Notes: generated by a model not told the origin, from the sequence alone. Counted from the stretch's first letter, positions 18,326 to 30,561 are shown. The stretch is DNA of 64,000 bases from Colwellia marinimaniae (GCF_002207865.1 NZ_BDQM01000019.1:1-64000), one strand, 5' to 3'. Numbers and translations are program-made.

Positions 18326-21064
18326 ATGTCCGATCTGGCCAAACAAATAGTTCAAGTTAATATTGAAGATGAACTAAAAACCTCCTATTTAGATTATGCC
18401 ATGAGCGTAATAGTTGGGCGTGCATTGCCTGATGTTCGTGATGGCTTAAAACCTGTACATCGCCGCGTCTTATTCGCCATGGATGTCTTAGGTAATGATT
18501 GGAACAAAGCGTATAAGAAATCAGCCCGTGTGGTTGGTGATGTTATTGGTAAGTATCACCCCCATGGTGATACGGCTGTTTACGATACCATCGTTCGTAT
18601 GGCGCAACCATTCTCATTACGTTACATGCTGATAGACGGGCAGGGTAACTTTGGTTCTGTTGATGGTGATAGTGCCGCGGCAATGCGTTATACCGAAATC
18701 CGTATGTCTAAAATTGCCCATTCTATTTTAGCTGATTTAGAGAAAGAAACCGTTGATTTTGTGCCTAACTATGATGGCACTGAATTTATCCCCGTGGTTA
18801 TGCCAACGCGTGTGCCTAACTTGTTAGTCAATGGTAGTAGTGGTATTGCGGTAGGTATGGCAACCAATATCCCGCCACATAACTTGACTGAAGTCATCAA
18901 TGGCTGTTTAGCGCTTATTGAAAACAGTGAAATATCATTTGAACAGTTATTAGAAATTATCCCAGGACCTGACTTTCCAACAGCAGGTATTATCAGTGGC
19001 CGTGCGGGTATCGAAGAAGCCTATCGTACGGGTCGTGGTAAAATAAAGATTCGTGCTCGCGCCAGCATTGAAGTGCACGAAACTACGGGTAAAGAAACCA
19101 TTATTGTCCATGAATTACCGTATCAAGTAAATAAAGCACGTCTCATTGAAAAAATGGCCGAGCTAGTGAAAGATAAACGTCTTGAGGGTGTTTCAGCTTT
19201 GCGTGATGAGTCGGATAAAGACGGCATGCGCATGGTTATCGAAATCAAACGTGGCGAAGTCGGTGAAGTTGTTTTAAATAACTTATTTAAACTCACACAG
19301 ATGCAGGTCTCTTTTGGTTTTAATATGGTGGCGTTAACTAACGGTCAACCAAAATTATTTAACATTAAAGAGATGCTTGAAGAGTTTGTTTTACATCGCC
19401 GTGAAGTGGTTACTCGTAGAACAATTTTTGAATTAAAGAAAGCACGCGAACGTGCTCATATCTTAGAAGGCTTATCGATTGCCTTAATAAATATTGACCC
19501 GATCATTGAATTAATTAAAAATTCAAGCAATAGAAAAGATTCCGAAGAAAAACTGATTGCCCAAGGTTGGGCATTAGGTGCTGTTGCCGATATGCTTAGC
19601 GCGTCAGGCAATGATGCCGCACGCCCTGAGTGGTTAGAAGCAGAATACGGTATTCGTGAGGGTTTATATTATTTAACCGCAGAACAAGCAAAAGCCATCG
19701 TGGACTTGCAGTTATATAAATTGTCGGGCATGGAACACGAAAAGATTTTAAGCGAGTACAAATCGCTATTAGAGCTAATTGCGCAATTACTGCATATTTT
19801 GACTACGCCATCACGTTTAATGGAAATTATTTGTGAAGAGCTTATTGCTATTCGTGAAGAATTTGGCGATGAACGTCGAACTGAAATCACTGACGCTTCC
19901 CATGATTTATCGTTAGAAGATTTAATCACTGAAGAAGATGTTGTCGTGACCTTATCTCACGAAGGTTATGTTAAGTACCAAATATTAAGTGATTACGAAG
20001 CTCAGCGTCGTGGTGGTAAAGGCAAAGCGGCAACTAAGATGAAGGAAGAAGACTTCATCGAACGTTTATTAGTGGCGAATACCCATGACACCATCTTATG
20101 TTTCTCAAATCGTGGTAAATTATATTGGTTGAAAGTTTACCAATTACCGTTAGCAAGCCGTACTGCCAGAGGTAGACCGATTGTAAACATCTTACCATTA
20201 GAAAGTAATGAACGTATTACTGCTATTTTACCCGTGCGTGAATATGAAGATGATAAATTTATCATTATGGCCACTGCTTCGGGCACCGTTAAGAAAACAC
20301 CATTGAAGGCTTATTCAAATCAACGTGCCAATGGCATCATTGCTTTGAACTTGCGTGATGACGATACCTTAATTGGTGTTGATATTACTAACGGTGAAAG
20401 CGATATAATGCTTTTCTCTGATGCAGGTAAAGTGGTGCGTTTCAATGAGAAAGCTCGTGATAGTGAAACAGGTGCAGTTAAAATTGATCCTGAAACTGGC
20501 GAAGAAATACTAGCCTTACGCTCCATTGGTCGTACCGGTACAGGTGTTCGTGGTATTCGACTTGACGGTGATCAAAAAGTTGTTTCGCTTATTGTGCCTA
20601 AAAATAATGGTGCCATTCTAACCATTACCGAAAATGGTTTTGGTAAGCGTACTGAATTAGCAGAATATCCAGCGAAAAGTAGAGCGACGAAAGGTGTTGT
20701 TTCTATTAAAGTCAGCGAACGTAATGGTAAAGTTGTTGGCGCAGTGCAAGTTGAAGAACTTGATGAAATTATGCTAATTACTGATAATGGTACTCTAGTT
20801 CGTACCCGCGTTAATGAAGTGAGCGTTATCGGCCGCAATACTCAAGGGGTACGTCTGATTCGTACAGCAGAGAATGAGCATGTGGTTGCACTACAACGTA
20901 TTGATGAAATTGAGGAGCCCGAACACGTTGAAGAAGTTGCTGAGGGTGACGAGATAGTCGAAACGAGTGCCGAGCCCAATTCTGAAAACAGTCCAGAGCA
21001 TAGCGCTCAGCAGGATAGTGCAGATAGCACACAAGACGAAAAACAAGACGACAAACAAGAGTAA
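18326..21064 (+). CDS. gyrA: DNA gyrase subunit A
   Basis: Catalytic strand-passing subunit of the supercoiling topoisomerase. 912 residues. The N-terminus aligns with E. coli GyrA without gaps through the quinolone region, with catalytic Tyr in AMRYTEIRM (about Tyr122). The quinolone region reads [10 protein letters not shown], so residue 83 is Thr where E. coli has Ser. The GyrA box of the C-terminal pinwheel is QRRGGKG. The protein ends in a long acidic, Glu/Asp/Ser-rich tail (about residues 860-912). A hairpin terminator follows 20 bases downstream. Confidence 0.97.
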   Translation: MSDLAKQIVQVNIEDELKTSYLDYAMSVIVGRALPDVRDGLKPVHRRVLFAMDVLGNDWNKAYKKSARVVGDVIGKYHPHGDTAVYDTIVRMAQPFSLRYMLIDGQGNFGSVDGDSAAAMRYTEIRMSKIAHSILADLEKETVDFVPNYDGTEFIPVVMPTRVPNLLVNGSSGIAVGMATNIPPHNLTEVINGCLALIENSEISFEQLLEIIPGPDFPTAGIISGRAGIEEAYRTGRGKIKIRARASIEVHETTGKETIIVHELPYQVNKARLIEKMAELVKDKRLEGVSALRDESDKDGMRMVIEIKRGEVGEVVLNNLFKLTQMQVSFGFNMVALTNGQPKLFNIKEMLEEFVLHRREVVTRRTIFELKKARERAHILEGLSIALINIDPIIELIKNSSNRKDSEEKLIAQGWALGAVADMLSASGNDAARPEWLEAEYGIREGLYYLTAEQAKAIVDLQLYKLSGMEHEKILSEYKSLLELIAQLLHILTTPSRLMEIICEELIAIREEFGDERRTEITDASHDLSLEDLITEEDVVVTLSHEGYVKYQILSDYEAQRRGGKGKAATKMKEEDFIERLLVANTHDTILCFSNRGKLYWLKVYQLPLASRTARGRPIVNILPLESNERITAILPVREYEDDKFIIMATASGTVKKTPLKAYSNQRANGIIALNLRDDDTLIGVDITNGESDIMLFSDAGKVVRFNEKARDSETGAVKIDPETGEEILALRSIGRTGTGVRGIRLDGDQKVVSLIVPKNNGAILTITENGFGKRTELAEYPAKSRATKGVVSIKVSERNGKVVGAVQVEELDEIMLITDNGTLVRTRVNEVSVIGRNTQGVRLIRTAENEHVVALQRIDEIEEPEHVEEVAEGDEIVETSAEPNSENSPEHSAQQDSADSTQDEKQDDKQE

Positions 21065-21083
21065 TTGTCGTAGTAACAATGAC

Positions 21084-21110
21084 AAGGGCGGCTAATAACC
21101 GCCTTTTTTA
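21084..21110 (+). terminator. gyrA intrinsic terminator
   Basis: AGGGCGG, loop CTAATAA, CCGCC, then TTTTTT: a GC-rich stem with a U tract 20 bases after the gyrA stop. Confidence 0.85.
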
Positions 21111-21148
21111 ATGTGATTTTATTAATAAAAAATAATATTTAAGATACC

Positions 21149-21310
21149 ATACCCGTTACCATTCAAGATGCATGTTTCAGAGTGCTTAAGTCATTTCAAT
21201 TCAAGGTGTAGTGATGAAATAATGGTTGTGCCATTATAAGTTACAGCAACGATGAAGTGATGTTGCTCAAACGCTTCTTCGATGGGGTTTAAAGTGACTT
21301 TAACGGGCAT
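21149..21310. repeat. Possible short interspersed element upstream of serC
   Basis: A 162-base stretch bounded by ATACCCGTTA on the left and TAACGGGCAT on the right, which are inverted copies with one mismatch. There is no coding potential. It fills the space between the gyrA terminator and the serC start, so it may also carry the serC promoter. No second copy is seen in this window; the call rests on the imperfect terminal inverted repeat alone. Confidence 0.35.
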
Positions 21311-21333
21311 AGTTAACATGATTAGGAATGATA

Positions 21334-22422
21334 ATGTCTAAAGTTTTTAATTTTTGTGCTGGACCGGCCATGTTACCGACAGCGGTAATGGCAAAAGCAC
21401 AGCAAGAATTTGTTAATTGGCAAGACACAGGATGCTCTGTGATGGAACTCAGTCACCGTAGTGATATTTATATCGCTATGGCTAAAAAAGCAGAAGCAGA
21501 CTTGCGTGAGTTGATGTCTATTCCTGATAATTACCAAGTATTGTTTTGCCATGGTGGTGGACGAGGACAATTTTCTGCGGTACCACTTAACTTGTTACCT
21601 CAGGGTAAGTCTGCGGATTACATTGTCTCAGGCTCTTGGTCAAAAGCGGCGGCGGTTGAAGCCAAAAACTTTGGTGACATTAATACCATTAATATCAACC
21701 AAGACAATGATATCAGCTTGAGCCTTTTAGCCAGTTCAGACTGGCCACTTAACCCCGATGCCGCTTATGTCCATTACTGTCCCAATGAAACCGTTAATGG
21801 TCTTGAAATTAATACTATTCCAGAAACACATGGTGTGCCTTTAGTCGCTGATATGTCATCAACTATTTTATCCCATGAAGTGGATGTCAGTAAGTTTGCT
21901 TTAATTTACGCAGGGGCACAAAAAAACATTGGTCCATCTGGTTTAACCATTGTTATTATTCGAGAAGATTTACTTGGTCATGCACAAATAGCAACGCCAT
22001 GTATTATGAATTATAAAACATCTGCCGATCATAATTCTATGTATAACACGCCGCCAACGTATGCTTGGTATCTTGCCGGTTTGGTCTTTCAGTGGCTCAA
22101 AGAGTTAGGTGGGGTAAAGGCAATGGCTAAAGTAAATAAAGTTAAAGCTGAGCTATTGTATCAAGCTATCGATAAAAGTGACTTCTACCTTAATCACATA
22201 GAAAGCCAGTATCGTAGCAAGATGAATATTCCTTTTTGGCTAAAAGATGACAGCTTAAATGATAAGTTTTTAAGTGAATCTGAAGCTGCGGGTTTAATGG
22301 CGCTAGAAGGCCATAGAATGGTTGGCGGTATGCGGGCAAGCATTTATAACGCCATGCCACTGGCAGGTGTGCAAGCCCTTGTTGCCTTTATGGCAAAGTT
22401 TGAGCAAGAAAATAAAAGTTAG
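21334..22422 (+). CDS. serC: Phosphoserine aminotransferase
   Basis: Pyridoxal-phosphate enzyme converting 3-phosphohydroxypyruvate to phosphoserine; it also acts in pyridoxine synthesis. 362 residues from ATG 21334, preceded by AGGA at six bases; the ATG at 21328 overlaps the ribosome-binding site and is less likely. The start FNFCAGPAMLP, the PLP-lysine region YAGAQKNIGPSGL and the C-terminal GGMRASIYNAMP are family hallmarks. First gene of serC-aroA-cmk-rpsA-ihfB. Confidence 0.96.
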   Translation: MSKVFNFCAGPAMLPTAVMAKAQQEFVNWQDTGCSVMELSHRSDIYIAMAKKAEADLRELMSIPDNYQVLFCHGGGRGQFSAVPLNLLPQGKSADYIVSGSWSKAAAVEAKNFGDINTININQDNDISLSLLASSDWPLNPDAAYVHYCPNETVNGLEINTIPETHGVPLVADMSSTILSHEVDVSKFALIYAGAQKNIGPSGLTIVIIREDLLGHAQIATPCIMNYKTSADHNSMYNTPPTYAWYLAGLVFQWLKELGGVKAMAKVNKVKAELLYQAIDKSDFYLNHIESQYRSKMNIPFWLKDDSLNDKFLSESEAAGLMALEGHRMVGGMRASIYNAMPLAGVQALVAFMAKFEQENKS

Positions 22423-22502
22423 TGGCTCTTACTTAACAATAAAACAAAGAAAAATTATTTTTAACACTTTCTAGAACAATATTATTAATAGTTGGAATAT
22501 CC

Positions 22503-23858
22503 ATGTCTCAAGCAAAAAAGGCGTTAACCTTTACTACTCGCCCTGGTCATAGCGTTTCAGGTGATATTATAGTACCTGGCGATAAATCAGTTTCTCATCG
22601 CTCAATCATGTTTGGTTCATTAGCCAATGGTACTACCCATATTAAAGGCTTTTTACCGGGTCAAGACTGTTTAGCGACTATGAATTGCTTTAAAGCGATG
22701 GGCATAGAAATTGAAGGGCCAGATAGCGATCATAATGTGACTGTTCACGGTAAAGGTTTACATGGTTTATCACAGCCGAAAGAACAGCTTGATATTGGCA
22801 ACTCAGGTACCTCTATTCGTTTGCTTTCGGGCATCCTAGCTGGACAGCAGTTTAGTTCTTCTATGGCCGGTGATGTATCGTTAAATAAAAGACCTATGGC
22901 ACGTGTCGTTGAGCCATTACAATTAATGGCTGCTAATATAAGTGCACGTGAAGATGGCACACCACCGGTTGTTTGTCAGGGACTTGCAGAAAATCAAAAG
23001 CTCAAAGCTATCGATTATATATTGCCTATGGCTAGCGCTCAGGTGAAGTCTTGCGTTATTTTAGCTGGCATGTATGCAGAAGGTGTTACTAGCGTGATTG
23101 AACCTGGCATTACTCGTGATCATACTGAACGTATGTTAACCGCTTTTGGTTACCCTGTTACTGTTGAGAAAAATATCGACGGAGACGAACAAAAAACACG
23201 TATTTCTATTGAAGGTGGCCATGAATTGACCGCTTGTGATATTCAAATACCGGGTGATATTTCTTCGGCTACCTTTTTTATGGTTGCTGGCTTAATTGCT
23301 AAGTCAGGGCAACTGACGATTCGTAATGTAGGCATGAACCCAACCCGCATCGGTGCTATAAATATTTTAAAAGCAATGCAAGGTGATTTAACCATTATCA
23401 ATGAACGCATGGCTGGTGGTGAGCCCGTTGCTGATATTGTTGTTAAAGCATCGCAATTACAGGGCATAGATATTAGTGAACGTGATGTGCCGCTCGCTAT
23501 CGATGAATTTCCAGCAATATTTATTGCCGCAGCCTGTGCTAATGGTACAACGAGATTACGCGGCGCAGAAGAGTTAAGAGTAAAAGAAAGTGATCGTATC
23601 CAGGCGATGGCTGACGGCCTTGTTGAACTTGGTATAGAGTGTACTGTTTTTGACGATGGTATTGACATTACCGGTGGGGAAATCGGCTCAGGTACCATTC
23701 ATAGTCATGATGATCACCGAATCGCCATGTCATTTGCTATTAGTTCATTAAGAGCAACCGGTAGTATTACTATTTTAGATTGTGATAATGTAGCCACCTC
23801 TTTTCCTAATTTTGTTAGTTTAGCAAATGAAGTAGGTTTATCCATTACTCAAGCGTAA
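22503..23858 (+). CDS. aroA: 3-phosphoshikimate 1-carboxyvinyltransferase (EPSP synthase)
   Basis: Joins phosphoenolpyruvate to shikimate-3-phosphate in aromatic amino acid synthesis. 451 residues, slightly longer than E. coli AroA (427). Conserved stretches are PGDKSVSHRS, LDIGNSGTSIRLLSG, RLRGAEELRVKESDR and HDDHRIAMSFA. It sits 80 bases after serC in the usual gammaproteobacterial pair. Confidence 0.96.
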   Translation: MSQAKKALTFTTRPGHSVSGDIIVPGDKSVSHRSIMFGSLANGTTHIKGFLPGQDCLATMNCFKAMGIEIEGPDSDHNVTVHGKGLHGLSQPKEQLDIGNSGTSIRLLSGILAGQQFSSSMAGDVSLNKRPMARVVEPLQLMAANISAREDGTPPVVCQGLAENQKLKAIDYILPMASAQVKSCVILAGMYAEGVTSVIEPGITRDHTERMLTAFGYPVTVEKNIDGDEQKTRISIEGGHELTACDIQIPGDISSATFFMVAGLIAKSGQLTIRNVGMNPTRIGAINILKAMQGDLTIINERMAGGEPVADIVVKASQLQGIDISERDVPLAIDEFPAIFIAAACANGTTRLRGAEELRVKESDRIQAMADGLVELGIECTVFDDGIDITGGEIGSGTIHSHDDHRIAMSFAISSLRATGSITILDCDNVATSFPNFVSLANEVGLSITQA

Positions 23859-23960
23859 GTTGGGTGATAATGTTACAAAACAACAGAGTGTTGTCGCGTT
23901 AAATTGTTTATAATGCTTTAAAATGAATAACGTACTGTGGCGTAAAGAAAGGAAAACTAT

Positions 23961-24641
23961 ATGAATGAAAAATTCCCCATTATTACCATTGATGGTCCAA
24001 GTGGTGCAGGTAAGGGGACCGTTGCTCGGATAGTAGCGGATCAATTGGGTTGGCATCTGCTCGATAGTGGTGCTATTTACCGTGTCTTAGCGGTGGCAAT
24101 TCAGCATCATCAACTCTCCTTAGATGATGAAGAGCCGCTTATCCCTATGGCTGCCCACTTAGATGTGCAATTTGAAATTAATAATCAAGGTGAAGGAACC
24201 GTTATTTTAGAAGGCGAGAATGTTACCGATATTATTCGTACCGAAGAAATCGGTGAGTTAGCTTCACAAGTGGCGGCCTTTCCTCGTGTTCGAGAAGCAT
24301 TATTACGCAGACAACGTGCTTTTAGCGTGAGTCCAGGGCTGGTTGCTGATGGTCGTGATATGGGCACAGTCGTTTTCCCGCAAGCAGAAGTTAAAATATT
24401 TCTAACGGCCAGTGCAGAAGAGCGCGCACAAAGACGTTTTAATCAGTTGAAAGAAAAGGGCTTTGATGTTAAAATCGGCCGCCTTTTGGATGATATACGT
24501 CAACGAGATGAGCGAGATCAAAACCGTAAGGTGGCGCCGCTTATCCCAGCAGAGGGTGCGTTAATGATTGATTCTACTGATATTTCCATTACGGAAGTGG
24601 TCAATAAAATTCTGTCGTTTGCCAATGGCAAGTTAACGTAA
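23961..24641 (+). CDS. cmk: Cytidylate kinase
   Basis: Phosphorylates CMP and dCMP with ATP. 226 residues, the usual size. The N-terminal P-loop reads [16 protein letters not shown], and [11 protein letters not shown] and [10 protein letters not shown] are family motifs. A good ribosome-binding site (AAAGGAAAA) precedes ATG 23961. Placed between aroA and rpsA as in E. coli. Confidence 0.96.
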   Translation: MNEKFPIITIDGPSGAGKGTVARIVADQLGWHLLDSGAIYRVLAVAIQHHQLSLDDEEPLIPMAAHLDVQFEINNQGEGTVILEGENVTDIIRTEEIGELASQVAAFPRVREALLRRQRAFSVSPGLVADGRDMGTVVFPQAEVKIFLTASAEERAQRRFNQLKEKGFDVKIGRLLDDIRQRDERDQNRKVAPLIPAEGALMIDSTDISITEVVNKILSFANGKLT

Positions 24642-24792
24642 AACAACCAGCTTTAAGTTAGCTTAATCATTAATACCTGCTAGCATTAAAGAACTTTTAT
24701 TTGAAAGCCTACTGTATGGATGCACTGGGCATACTTAACCACCCCATGAAACATTGACGTTGACTGGATTAATAGCTGAGTTATTACAAGTT
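24642..24792 (+). promoter_or_regulatory. rpsA leader region
   Basis: The 151 bases before rpsA lack a purine-rich Shine-Dalgarno sequence at the expected distance from ATG 24793 (ACAAGTT precedes it) but contain two GGA triplets (near 24718 and 24765). In E. coli the rpsA leader also lacks a good Shine-Dalgarno sequence, folds into hairpins and mediates S1 autoregulation. Equivalence here is inference; I have not folded the RNA. Confidence 0.35.
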
Positions 24793-26454
24793 ATGATGGA
24801 AAATTTTGCAGAACTTTTTGAAGAAAGTTTAAAAGAAATCGAAACACGCCCTGGTTCAATTATCAAGGGTACAATCGTAGCCATTAACAAAGACAATGTT
24901 ATTGTTGATGCTGGCCTTAAATCTGAGAGTGTTATCTCAATTGATCAATTTAAAAACGCTGCTGGTGAACTTGAAGTAGTTGTTGGTGATGAAATTGACG
25001 TAGCCCTAGATGCAACTGATGATGGTTTCGGTGAAACGATTCTTTCTCGTGAAAAAGCGAAACGTCACGAAGCATGGCAAGTGCTTGAAAAAGCATACGA
25101 AGAAAAAGAAACTGTTATCGGTGTTATCAACGGTAAAGTTAAAGGTGGTTTCACTGTTGAAGTTAGCAACATTCGTGCTTTCTTACCAGGTTCATTAGTA
25201 GATGTTCGTCCAGTACGTGACACTGCTCACCTTGAAGGTAAAGAATTAGAATTCAAAGTTATTAAGCTTGATCAAAAGCGTAATAACGTAGTTGTTTCAC
25301 GTCGTGCTGTTATTGAAGCTGAAGGCAGTGCAGAACGTGATGAATTACTTGAATCATTAGCGGAAGGCCAAGAAGTTAAAGGTATCGTTAAGAACCTTAC
25401 TGACTACGGTGCATTCGTTGATTTAGGCGGCATTGATGGTTTATTACATATCACAGATATGGCTTGGAAACGTGTTAAACACCCAAGTGAAATCGTAAAT
25501 GTTGGCGATGAAATTCAAGTTAAAGTATTGAAATTTGACCGTGAGCGTACTCGTGTATCTCTAGGTATGAAGCAGTTAGGCGAAGATCCATGGGTAGCAA
25601 TTGCTAACCGTTACCCAGAAGGTTCTAAACTTTCTGGTCGCGTAACTAACTTAACTGACTACGGTTGTTTTGTTGAAATCCAAGAAGGCGTTGAAGGTTT
25701 AGTTCACGTTTCTGAAATGGATTGGACTAACAAAAATATCCACCCATCTAAAGTTGTTAGCTTAGGTGACACAGTTGAAGTGCTAGTATTAGAAATTGAC
25801 GAAGAACGTCGTCGTATTTCTCTAGGTCTTAAACAGTGTATTGCTAACCCTTGGGAAGAGTTTGCTAAAAACTTCAACAAAGGTGATAAAGTTTCAGGTA
25901 AGATCAAGTCAATCACTGACTTTGGTATCTTCATCGGTCTTGACGGCGGCATTGATGGTTTAGTTCACTTATCTGATATTTCATGGGCTGGTGGTGAAGA
26001 AGCCGTTCGTGATTATAAGAAAGGTGATGAAATCGACGCTATCGTTTTACAAGTTGACCCAGAACGTGAGCGTATCTCGTTAGGCGTTAAACAAGCTGAA
26101 GACGACCCGTTCAATATGTATCTGACAGATAAGAAAAAAGGTGCTATTGTTACTGGTAAGGTAATTGAAGTTGATGCTAAAGGCGCAACTATTGAGTTAG
26201 CTGAAAGTGTTGTTGGTTACCTACGTGTTAGCGACATTTCTGTAGACCGTATCGAAGATGCCTCTACAGTAATTAAAGTTGGTGACGACGTTGAAGCTAA
26301 GTTTATGGGTGTGGATCGTAAGAATCGTACTATTAGCTTATCTATCAAAGCAAAAGATCAAGCTGACGAACGTGAAGCAATGGATAACCTAAACCAAGTT
26401 GAAGAAAGTGGTTTAAGTGCTATGGCTGCAGCGTTTAAAAACGCTAAAAACTAA
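24793..26454 (+). CDS. rpsA: 30S ribosomal protein S1
   Basis: mRNA-binding ribosomal protein. 553 residues from ATG 24793, aligning with the E. coli start (MTESFAQLFEESL versus [13 protein letters not shown]). An upstream in-frame TTG at 24754 would add 13 unsupported residues. Six S1 domains are visible from the recurring [10 protein letters not shown] / [10 protein letters not shown] type motifs and V..L.R.R.SLG repeats. Codon use is more biased and uniform than in the neighbours, as expected for a highly expressed gene. Confidence 0.96.
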   Translation: MMENFAELFEESLKEIETRPGSIIKGTIVAINKDNVIVDAGLKSESVISIDQFKNAAGELEVVVGDEIDVALDATDDGFGETILSREKAKRHEAWQVLEKAYEEKETVIGVINGKVKGGFTVEVSNIRAFLPGSLVDVRPVRDTAHLEGKELEFKVIKLDQKRNNVVVSRRAVIEAEGSAERDELLESLAEGQEVKGIVKNLTDYGAFVDLGGIDGLLHITDMAWKRVKHPSEIVNVGDEIQVKVLKFDRERTRVSLGMKQLGEDPWVAIANRYPEGSKLSGRVTNLTDYGCFVEIQEGVEGLVHVSEMDWTNKNIHPSKVVSLGDTVEVLVLEIDEERRRISLGLKQCIANPWEEFAKNFNKGDKVSGKIKSITDFGIFIGLDGGIDGLVHLSDISWAGGEEAVRDYKKGDEIDAIVLQVDPERERISLGVKQAEDDPFNMYLTDKKKGAIVTGKVIEVDAKGATIELAESVVGYLRVSDISVDRIEDASTVIKVGDDVEAKFMGVDRKNRTISLSIKAKDQADEREAMDNLNQVEESGLSAMAAAFKNAKN

Positions 26455-26513
26455 TATTCCTTAAACGGAATTAGTTTTACTTTGCAATGGTGCTGTAATT
26501 ATTACAGCAAGTG

Positions 26514-26556
26514 AAAAGAGTATTTATCACTATTGTGGTGATACTCTTTTCTTATT
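26514..26556 (+). terminator. rpsA intrinsic terminator
   Basis: AAAAGAGTAT with bulge, ATCAC, loop, GTGATACTCTTTT, followed by a T-rich tail, 60 bases after the rpsA stop. Confidence 0.75.
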
Positions 26557-26633
26557 TTAAACGCCATCGGCGGAGCCAACTTTATACGATAAGTAAAGTT
26601 GCGCGGTGCTAGGTAAATACTGAGAGGTCGAGC

Positions 26634-26921
26634 ATGACTAAGTCAGAACTTATTGAAAAATTATCCGATAAATTAAGTCATTTATCCGCTAAAGACGTGG
26701 AAAAATCAATCAAAGAAATCTTAGAATTAATGGCACAATCTTTATCAAAAGGTGAGCGCATTGAAATTCGAGGTTTTGGGAGTTTTTCATTGCATTATCG
26801 CGCACCTAGAGTTGGAAGAAATCCAAAGACCGGTGAATCGGTTGAGTTAAGCGGGAAATACGTTCCTCACTTTAAGCCAGGCAAAGAGTTACGTGAAAGA
26901 GTTAATCTTTCTGTAGCATAA
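26634..26921 (+). CDS. ihfB: Integration host factor subunit beta
   Basis: DNA-bending nucleoid protein. 95 residues, the standard length. It contains the HU/IHF signature [18 protein letters not shown], with the intercalating proline arm and TGE turn. RBS AGAGG precedes ATG 26634. Follows rpsA, as in E. coli. Confidence 0.96.
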   Translation: MTKSELIEKLSDKLSHLSAKDVEKSIKEILELMAQSLSKGERIEIRGFGSFSLHYRAPRVGRNPKTGESVELSGKYVPHFKPGKELRERVNLSVA

Positions 26922-26951
26922 ATTGCAAAGCTAACTAAAAAATTAGATAAT

Positions 26952-26982
26952 AAACGGCATGTTAACCATGCCGTTTTTTTTT
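26952..26982 (+). terminator. ihfB intrinsic terminator
   Basis: AACGGCATG, loop TTAAC, CATGCCGTT, then eight T. It lies between ihfB and lapA and would give partial or full termination before the lap genes. Confidence 0.9.
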
Positions 26983-27007
26983 GCAAAATTTAACAAGGCC
27001 GATGAAA

Positions 27008-27253
27008 ATGCGATTATATACTACACTCTTTTTTATCTTAGTTTTACTTACCGTAGCATTTATTTTTGGTAGCCAAAACGAGCAATTACTGACCTTAAAC
27101 TATTTAATTGCGCGCACAGAATTAACTGTGGCTGCCGCGGTGAGTTTATTTACTGGTCTAGGATTTTTCTTAGGTTTATTAGTTACTATTCTTTGGCGTA
27201 TTGTACGAAAAAGTAAAAAAGCATTCGCGAAAAATAAATCTCAGGAAGTGTAG
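27008..27253 (+). CDS. lapA: Lipopolysaccharide assembly protein A
   Basis: Small inner-membrane protein that works with LapB in controlling LpxC and LPS synthesis. 81 residues from ATG 27008, with AAGG about nine bases upstream; ATG 27002 is possible, while an in-frame TTG at 26981 lies in the ihfB terminator and is unlikely. Two membrane segments (residues about 4-22 and 38-62) flank the conserved GSQNEQLLTLNYLIA motif. The basic C-terminus is cytoplasmic. Directly followed by lapB. Confidence 0.88.
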   Translation: MRLYTTLFFILVLLTVAFIFGSQNEQLLTLNYLIARTELTVAAAVSLFTGLGFFLGLLVTILWRIVRKSKKAFAKNKSQEV

Positions 27254-27314
27254 TGTCATATGACTTAACACTAGACTTCTCTCTTTCTTTATACCACCTG
27301 TCTCAAGAGATCAA

Positions 27315-28484
27315 ATGATTGAATTACTCTTTTTATTATTACCCGTTGCTATGGCTTATGGCTGGTTTATGGGGCGTAATAGCATCAAACAAAACCAACA
27401 AACAGCAAAACAAGATCTATCGATAAAATACTCTACTGGCTTAAATTACTTACTATCGAACCAGCAAGATAAAGCTATTGATTCATTGCTCGATGCGCTA
27501 AAGGTTGAAGATGATAGTGTTGAAGCACATTTTGCTATGGCCAATTTATTTCGTAAACGTGGTGAGTTAGACCGTGCATTAAAAGTTCACGAGCATCTTG
27601 TTAGGTTAAATCACCTCCCCACTAAAGATAAACAGCAAGCGGTCTTTGAGTTAGGTAAAGATTTTTTAAGCGCAGGTTTGTATGATCGTGCGGAAACTAT
27701 GTTTACCAAGTTGTTAAAGTCGAAAGATTATGGGGTAAAATCGTTATCGTATTTATTGAAAATCTTTCAATCAACAAAAGATTGGCAGCATGGCATAGAC
27801 AGAAAAAAATTAATCGTAAAATATAAAGATAAACGCTTATTGCATACCCTAGCTAACTTTTATTGTGAATTAGCGACCACAGCTTTTGAACAAGATCAAT
27901 TTATTGAAGTGATTGAATTACTAGAGCAAGCACTGTTACTCGATCCCAATTCATGTCGCGCAAATTGGCTGATGGCTAAAATTTATGAGAGTCATCAGCA
28001 ATGTGAGTTAGCGGCTAAGTGTTATCAAGCTATTTATCATCAAGATAATGAGTTTTTTCCTGATGTTATTGACCAAATGTTAGCTTGTTATACTCGCTTA
28101 GATGCTCTGGAAGAATTCTATAGCTTTATTAAAATGGTTTATGATGAAACGGCAAGCTCAGGGGCGTTAATCTGCTACCTTAGCTATGTAGAGCAAAAAC
28201 ACGGTAAGAAAAAAGCATTAGAATTTATTGTGTCAGCGTTAAAGCGTAGACCGACTATCCGTGGCTTTGAACACTTCGTCAATATGCAAATGACATCGAC
28301 AGATGGGCCGGTCAGCAATACCGGCTTAGATTTAATTAAAGAATTGATCAGTGAATATTTGAAAATTAAACACAGATATAGCTGCCGTACTTGTGGCTTT
28401 AATAGCCAGATTCATTATTGGTCATGTCCATCATGTCATGAGTGGGAGCAATTGAAACCGATCCGCGGGCTCGAAGGCGAATAA
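27315..28484 (+). CDS. lapB: Lipopolysaccharide assembly protein B
   Basis: TPR-repeat protein (YciM) that, with FtsH, sets LpxC levels and couples LPS synthesis to transport. 389 residues, the same size as in E. coli. An N-terminal membrane anchor (ELLFLLLPVAMAYGWFMG) is followed by several TPR helices (residues 40-330) and a C-terminal rubredoxin-like metal site, CRTCGF...CPSCHEW (about 357-376). Sits with lapA and upstream of pyrF, as in E. coli. Confidence 0.94.
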   Translation: MIELLFLLLPVAMAYGWFMGRNSIKQNQQTAKQDLSIKYSTGLNYLLSNQQDKAIDSLLDALKVEDDSVEAHFAMANLFRKRGELDRALKVHEHLVRLNHLPTKDKQQAVFELGKDFLSAGLYDRAETMFTKLLKSKDYGVKSLSYLLKIFQSTKDWQHGIDRKKLIVKYKDKRLLHTLANFYCELATTAFEQDQFIEVIELLEQALLLDPNSCRANWLMAKIYESHQQCELAAKCYQAIYHQDNEFFPDVIDQMLACYTRLDALEEFYSFIKMVYDETASSGALICYLSYVEQKHGKKKALEFIVSALKRRPTIRGFEHFVNMQMTSTDGPVSNTGLDLIKELISEYLKIKHRYSCRTCGFNSQIHYWSCPSCHEWEQLKPIRGLEGE

Positions 28485-28692
28485 ACAGCATATTCGTTGC
28501 TACTTTCAACTATATTATTGTCAAAAGTACTCACTGACATTCGTCAGCTCCGTGCTTTTTTCTCAATATTGAAGAAACTCGCTTTGAATATCCAGTTTAT
28601 TAATTTTCTGTTAGTAATATTAAAAGTTAGCAACAAACTAGACCTTCAGGAATTAATTGAAGGCCTTAAGTAAAGAACACAAAGGAAAAATC

Positions 28693-29388
28693 ATGAACGA
28701 TCCAAAAGTAGTAGTCGCTCTAGACTTTGATAAAAAAGAAGCTGCGTTATCATTTGTTGATAAGATTCAACCCACAGATGCTCGCTTAAAAGTCGGTAAA
28801 GAAATGTTTACCTACTTTGGTCCTGAGTTTGTCAAGCAACTGACAGGGAAGGGCTTTGATGTATTTCTCGATTTAAAATTTCATGATATTCCTAATACTG
28901 TGGCAAAAGCGGTTACCGCAGCTGCTGATTTAGGTGTCTGGATGGTGAATGTTCATGCTAGTGGTGGTAGCCAAATGATGACTAAAGCTAAGCAGGCATT
29001 AGATCATTACGGCAAAGATGCGCCGTTATTAATAGCGGTCACCGTATTAACAAGTATGAGCGAGGATGACCTACGTGGTTTAGGCATTACTAAATCTCCG
29101 GCAGAGCAGGTGAGTTTTTTAGCGAATCTAGCCAAACAAAGTGGTTTGCATGGTGTTGTTTGTTCTGCATGGGAAGCTGAGCAATTAAAATTGGATTTAG
29201 GTAAAGAATTTAAATTGATAACCCCTGGCATAAGACCGGCAGGCTCGGCGCAAGATGATCAACAGCGGATTATGACGCCAGAGCAAGCAATGAATGTGGG
29301 TGTCGACTATTTGGTGATCGGACGCCCCATTACTAAAGCAAAAGATCCACAACTTGTCTTACAACAAATTAATGCTTCCATAAGCTAA
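28693..29388 (+). CDS. pyrF: Orotidine 5'-phosphate decarboxylase
   Basis: Last step of UMP synthesis. 231 residues from ATG 28693, with AAAGGA at seven bases; an in-frame TTG at 28657 would add 12 residues not typical of the family. Catalytic motif [11 protein letters not shown] carries the Asp-Lys-x-x-Asp network, and TPGIRPAG and [10 protein letters not shown] form the phosphate-binding site. The 208 bases between lapB and pyrF show no obvious structure. Confidence 0.95.
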   Translation: MNDPKVVVALDFDKKEAALSFVDKIQPTDARLKVGKEMFTYFGPEFVKQLTGKGFDVFLDLKFHDIPNTVAKAVTAAADLGVWMVNVHASGGSQMMTKAKQALDHYGKDAPLLIAVTVLTSMSEDDLRGLGITKSPAEQVSFLANLAKQSGLHGVVCSAWEAEQLKLDLGKEFKLITPGIRPAGSAQDDQQRIMTPEQAMNVGVDYLVIGRPITKAKDPQLVLQQINASIS

Positions 29389-29445
29389 CGTTATTTTCTG
29401 TATTAATAATGCATATTTTTTATAATACTTTATAAAAACAAGACA

Positions 29446-29481
29446 AAAAAAAGCTAGCTCAATGAATGACCTAGCTTTTTT
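29446..29481. terminator. Bidirectional terminator between pyrF and gapA
   Basis: AAAAAAGCTAG, 14-base loop, CTAGCTTTTTT: a symmetrical hairpin with A and T tracts on both sides between convergent genes. Confidence 0.85.
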
Positions 29482-29508
29482 ATACCAGAGTGTTTATTTC
29501 ACCGGCGT

Positions 29509-30561
<1,053 letters not shown>

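Noticed and set aside
21149..21310. Riboswitch upstream of serC
   Set aside because: No known riboswitch core was recognised; the matching inverted ends fit a short interspersed element better.
26981..27007. TTG start for lapA
   Set aside because: It lies in the U tract of the ihfB terminator; ATG 27008 has a ribosome-binding site and matches the family start.
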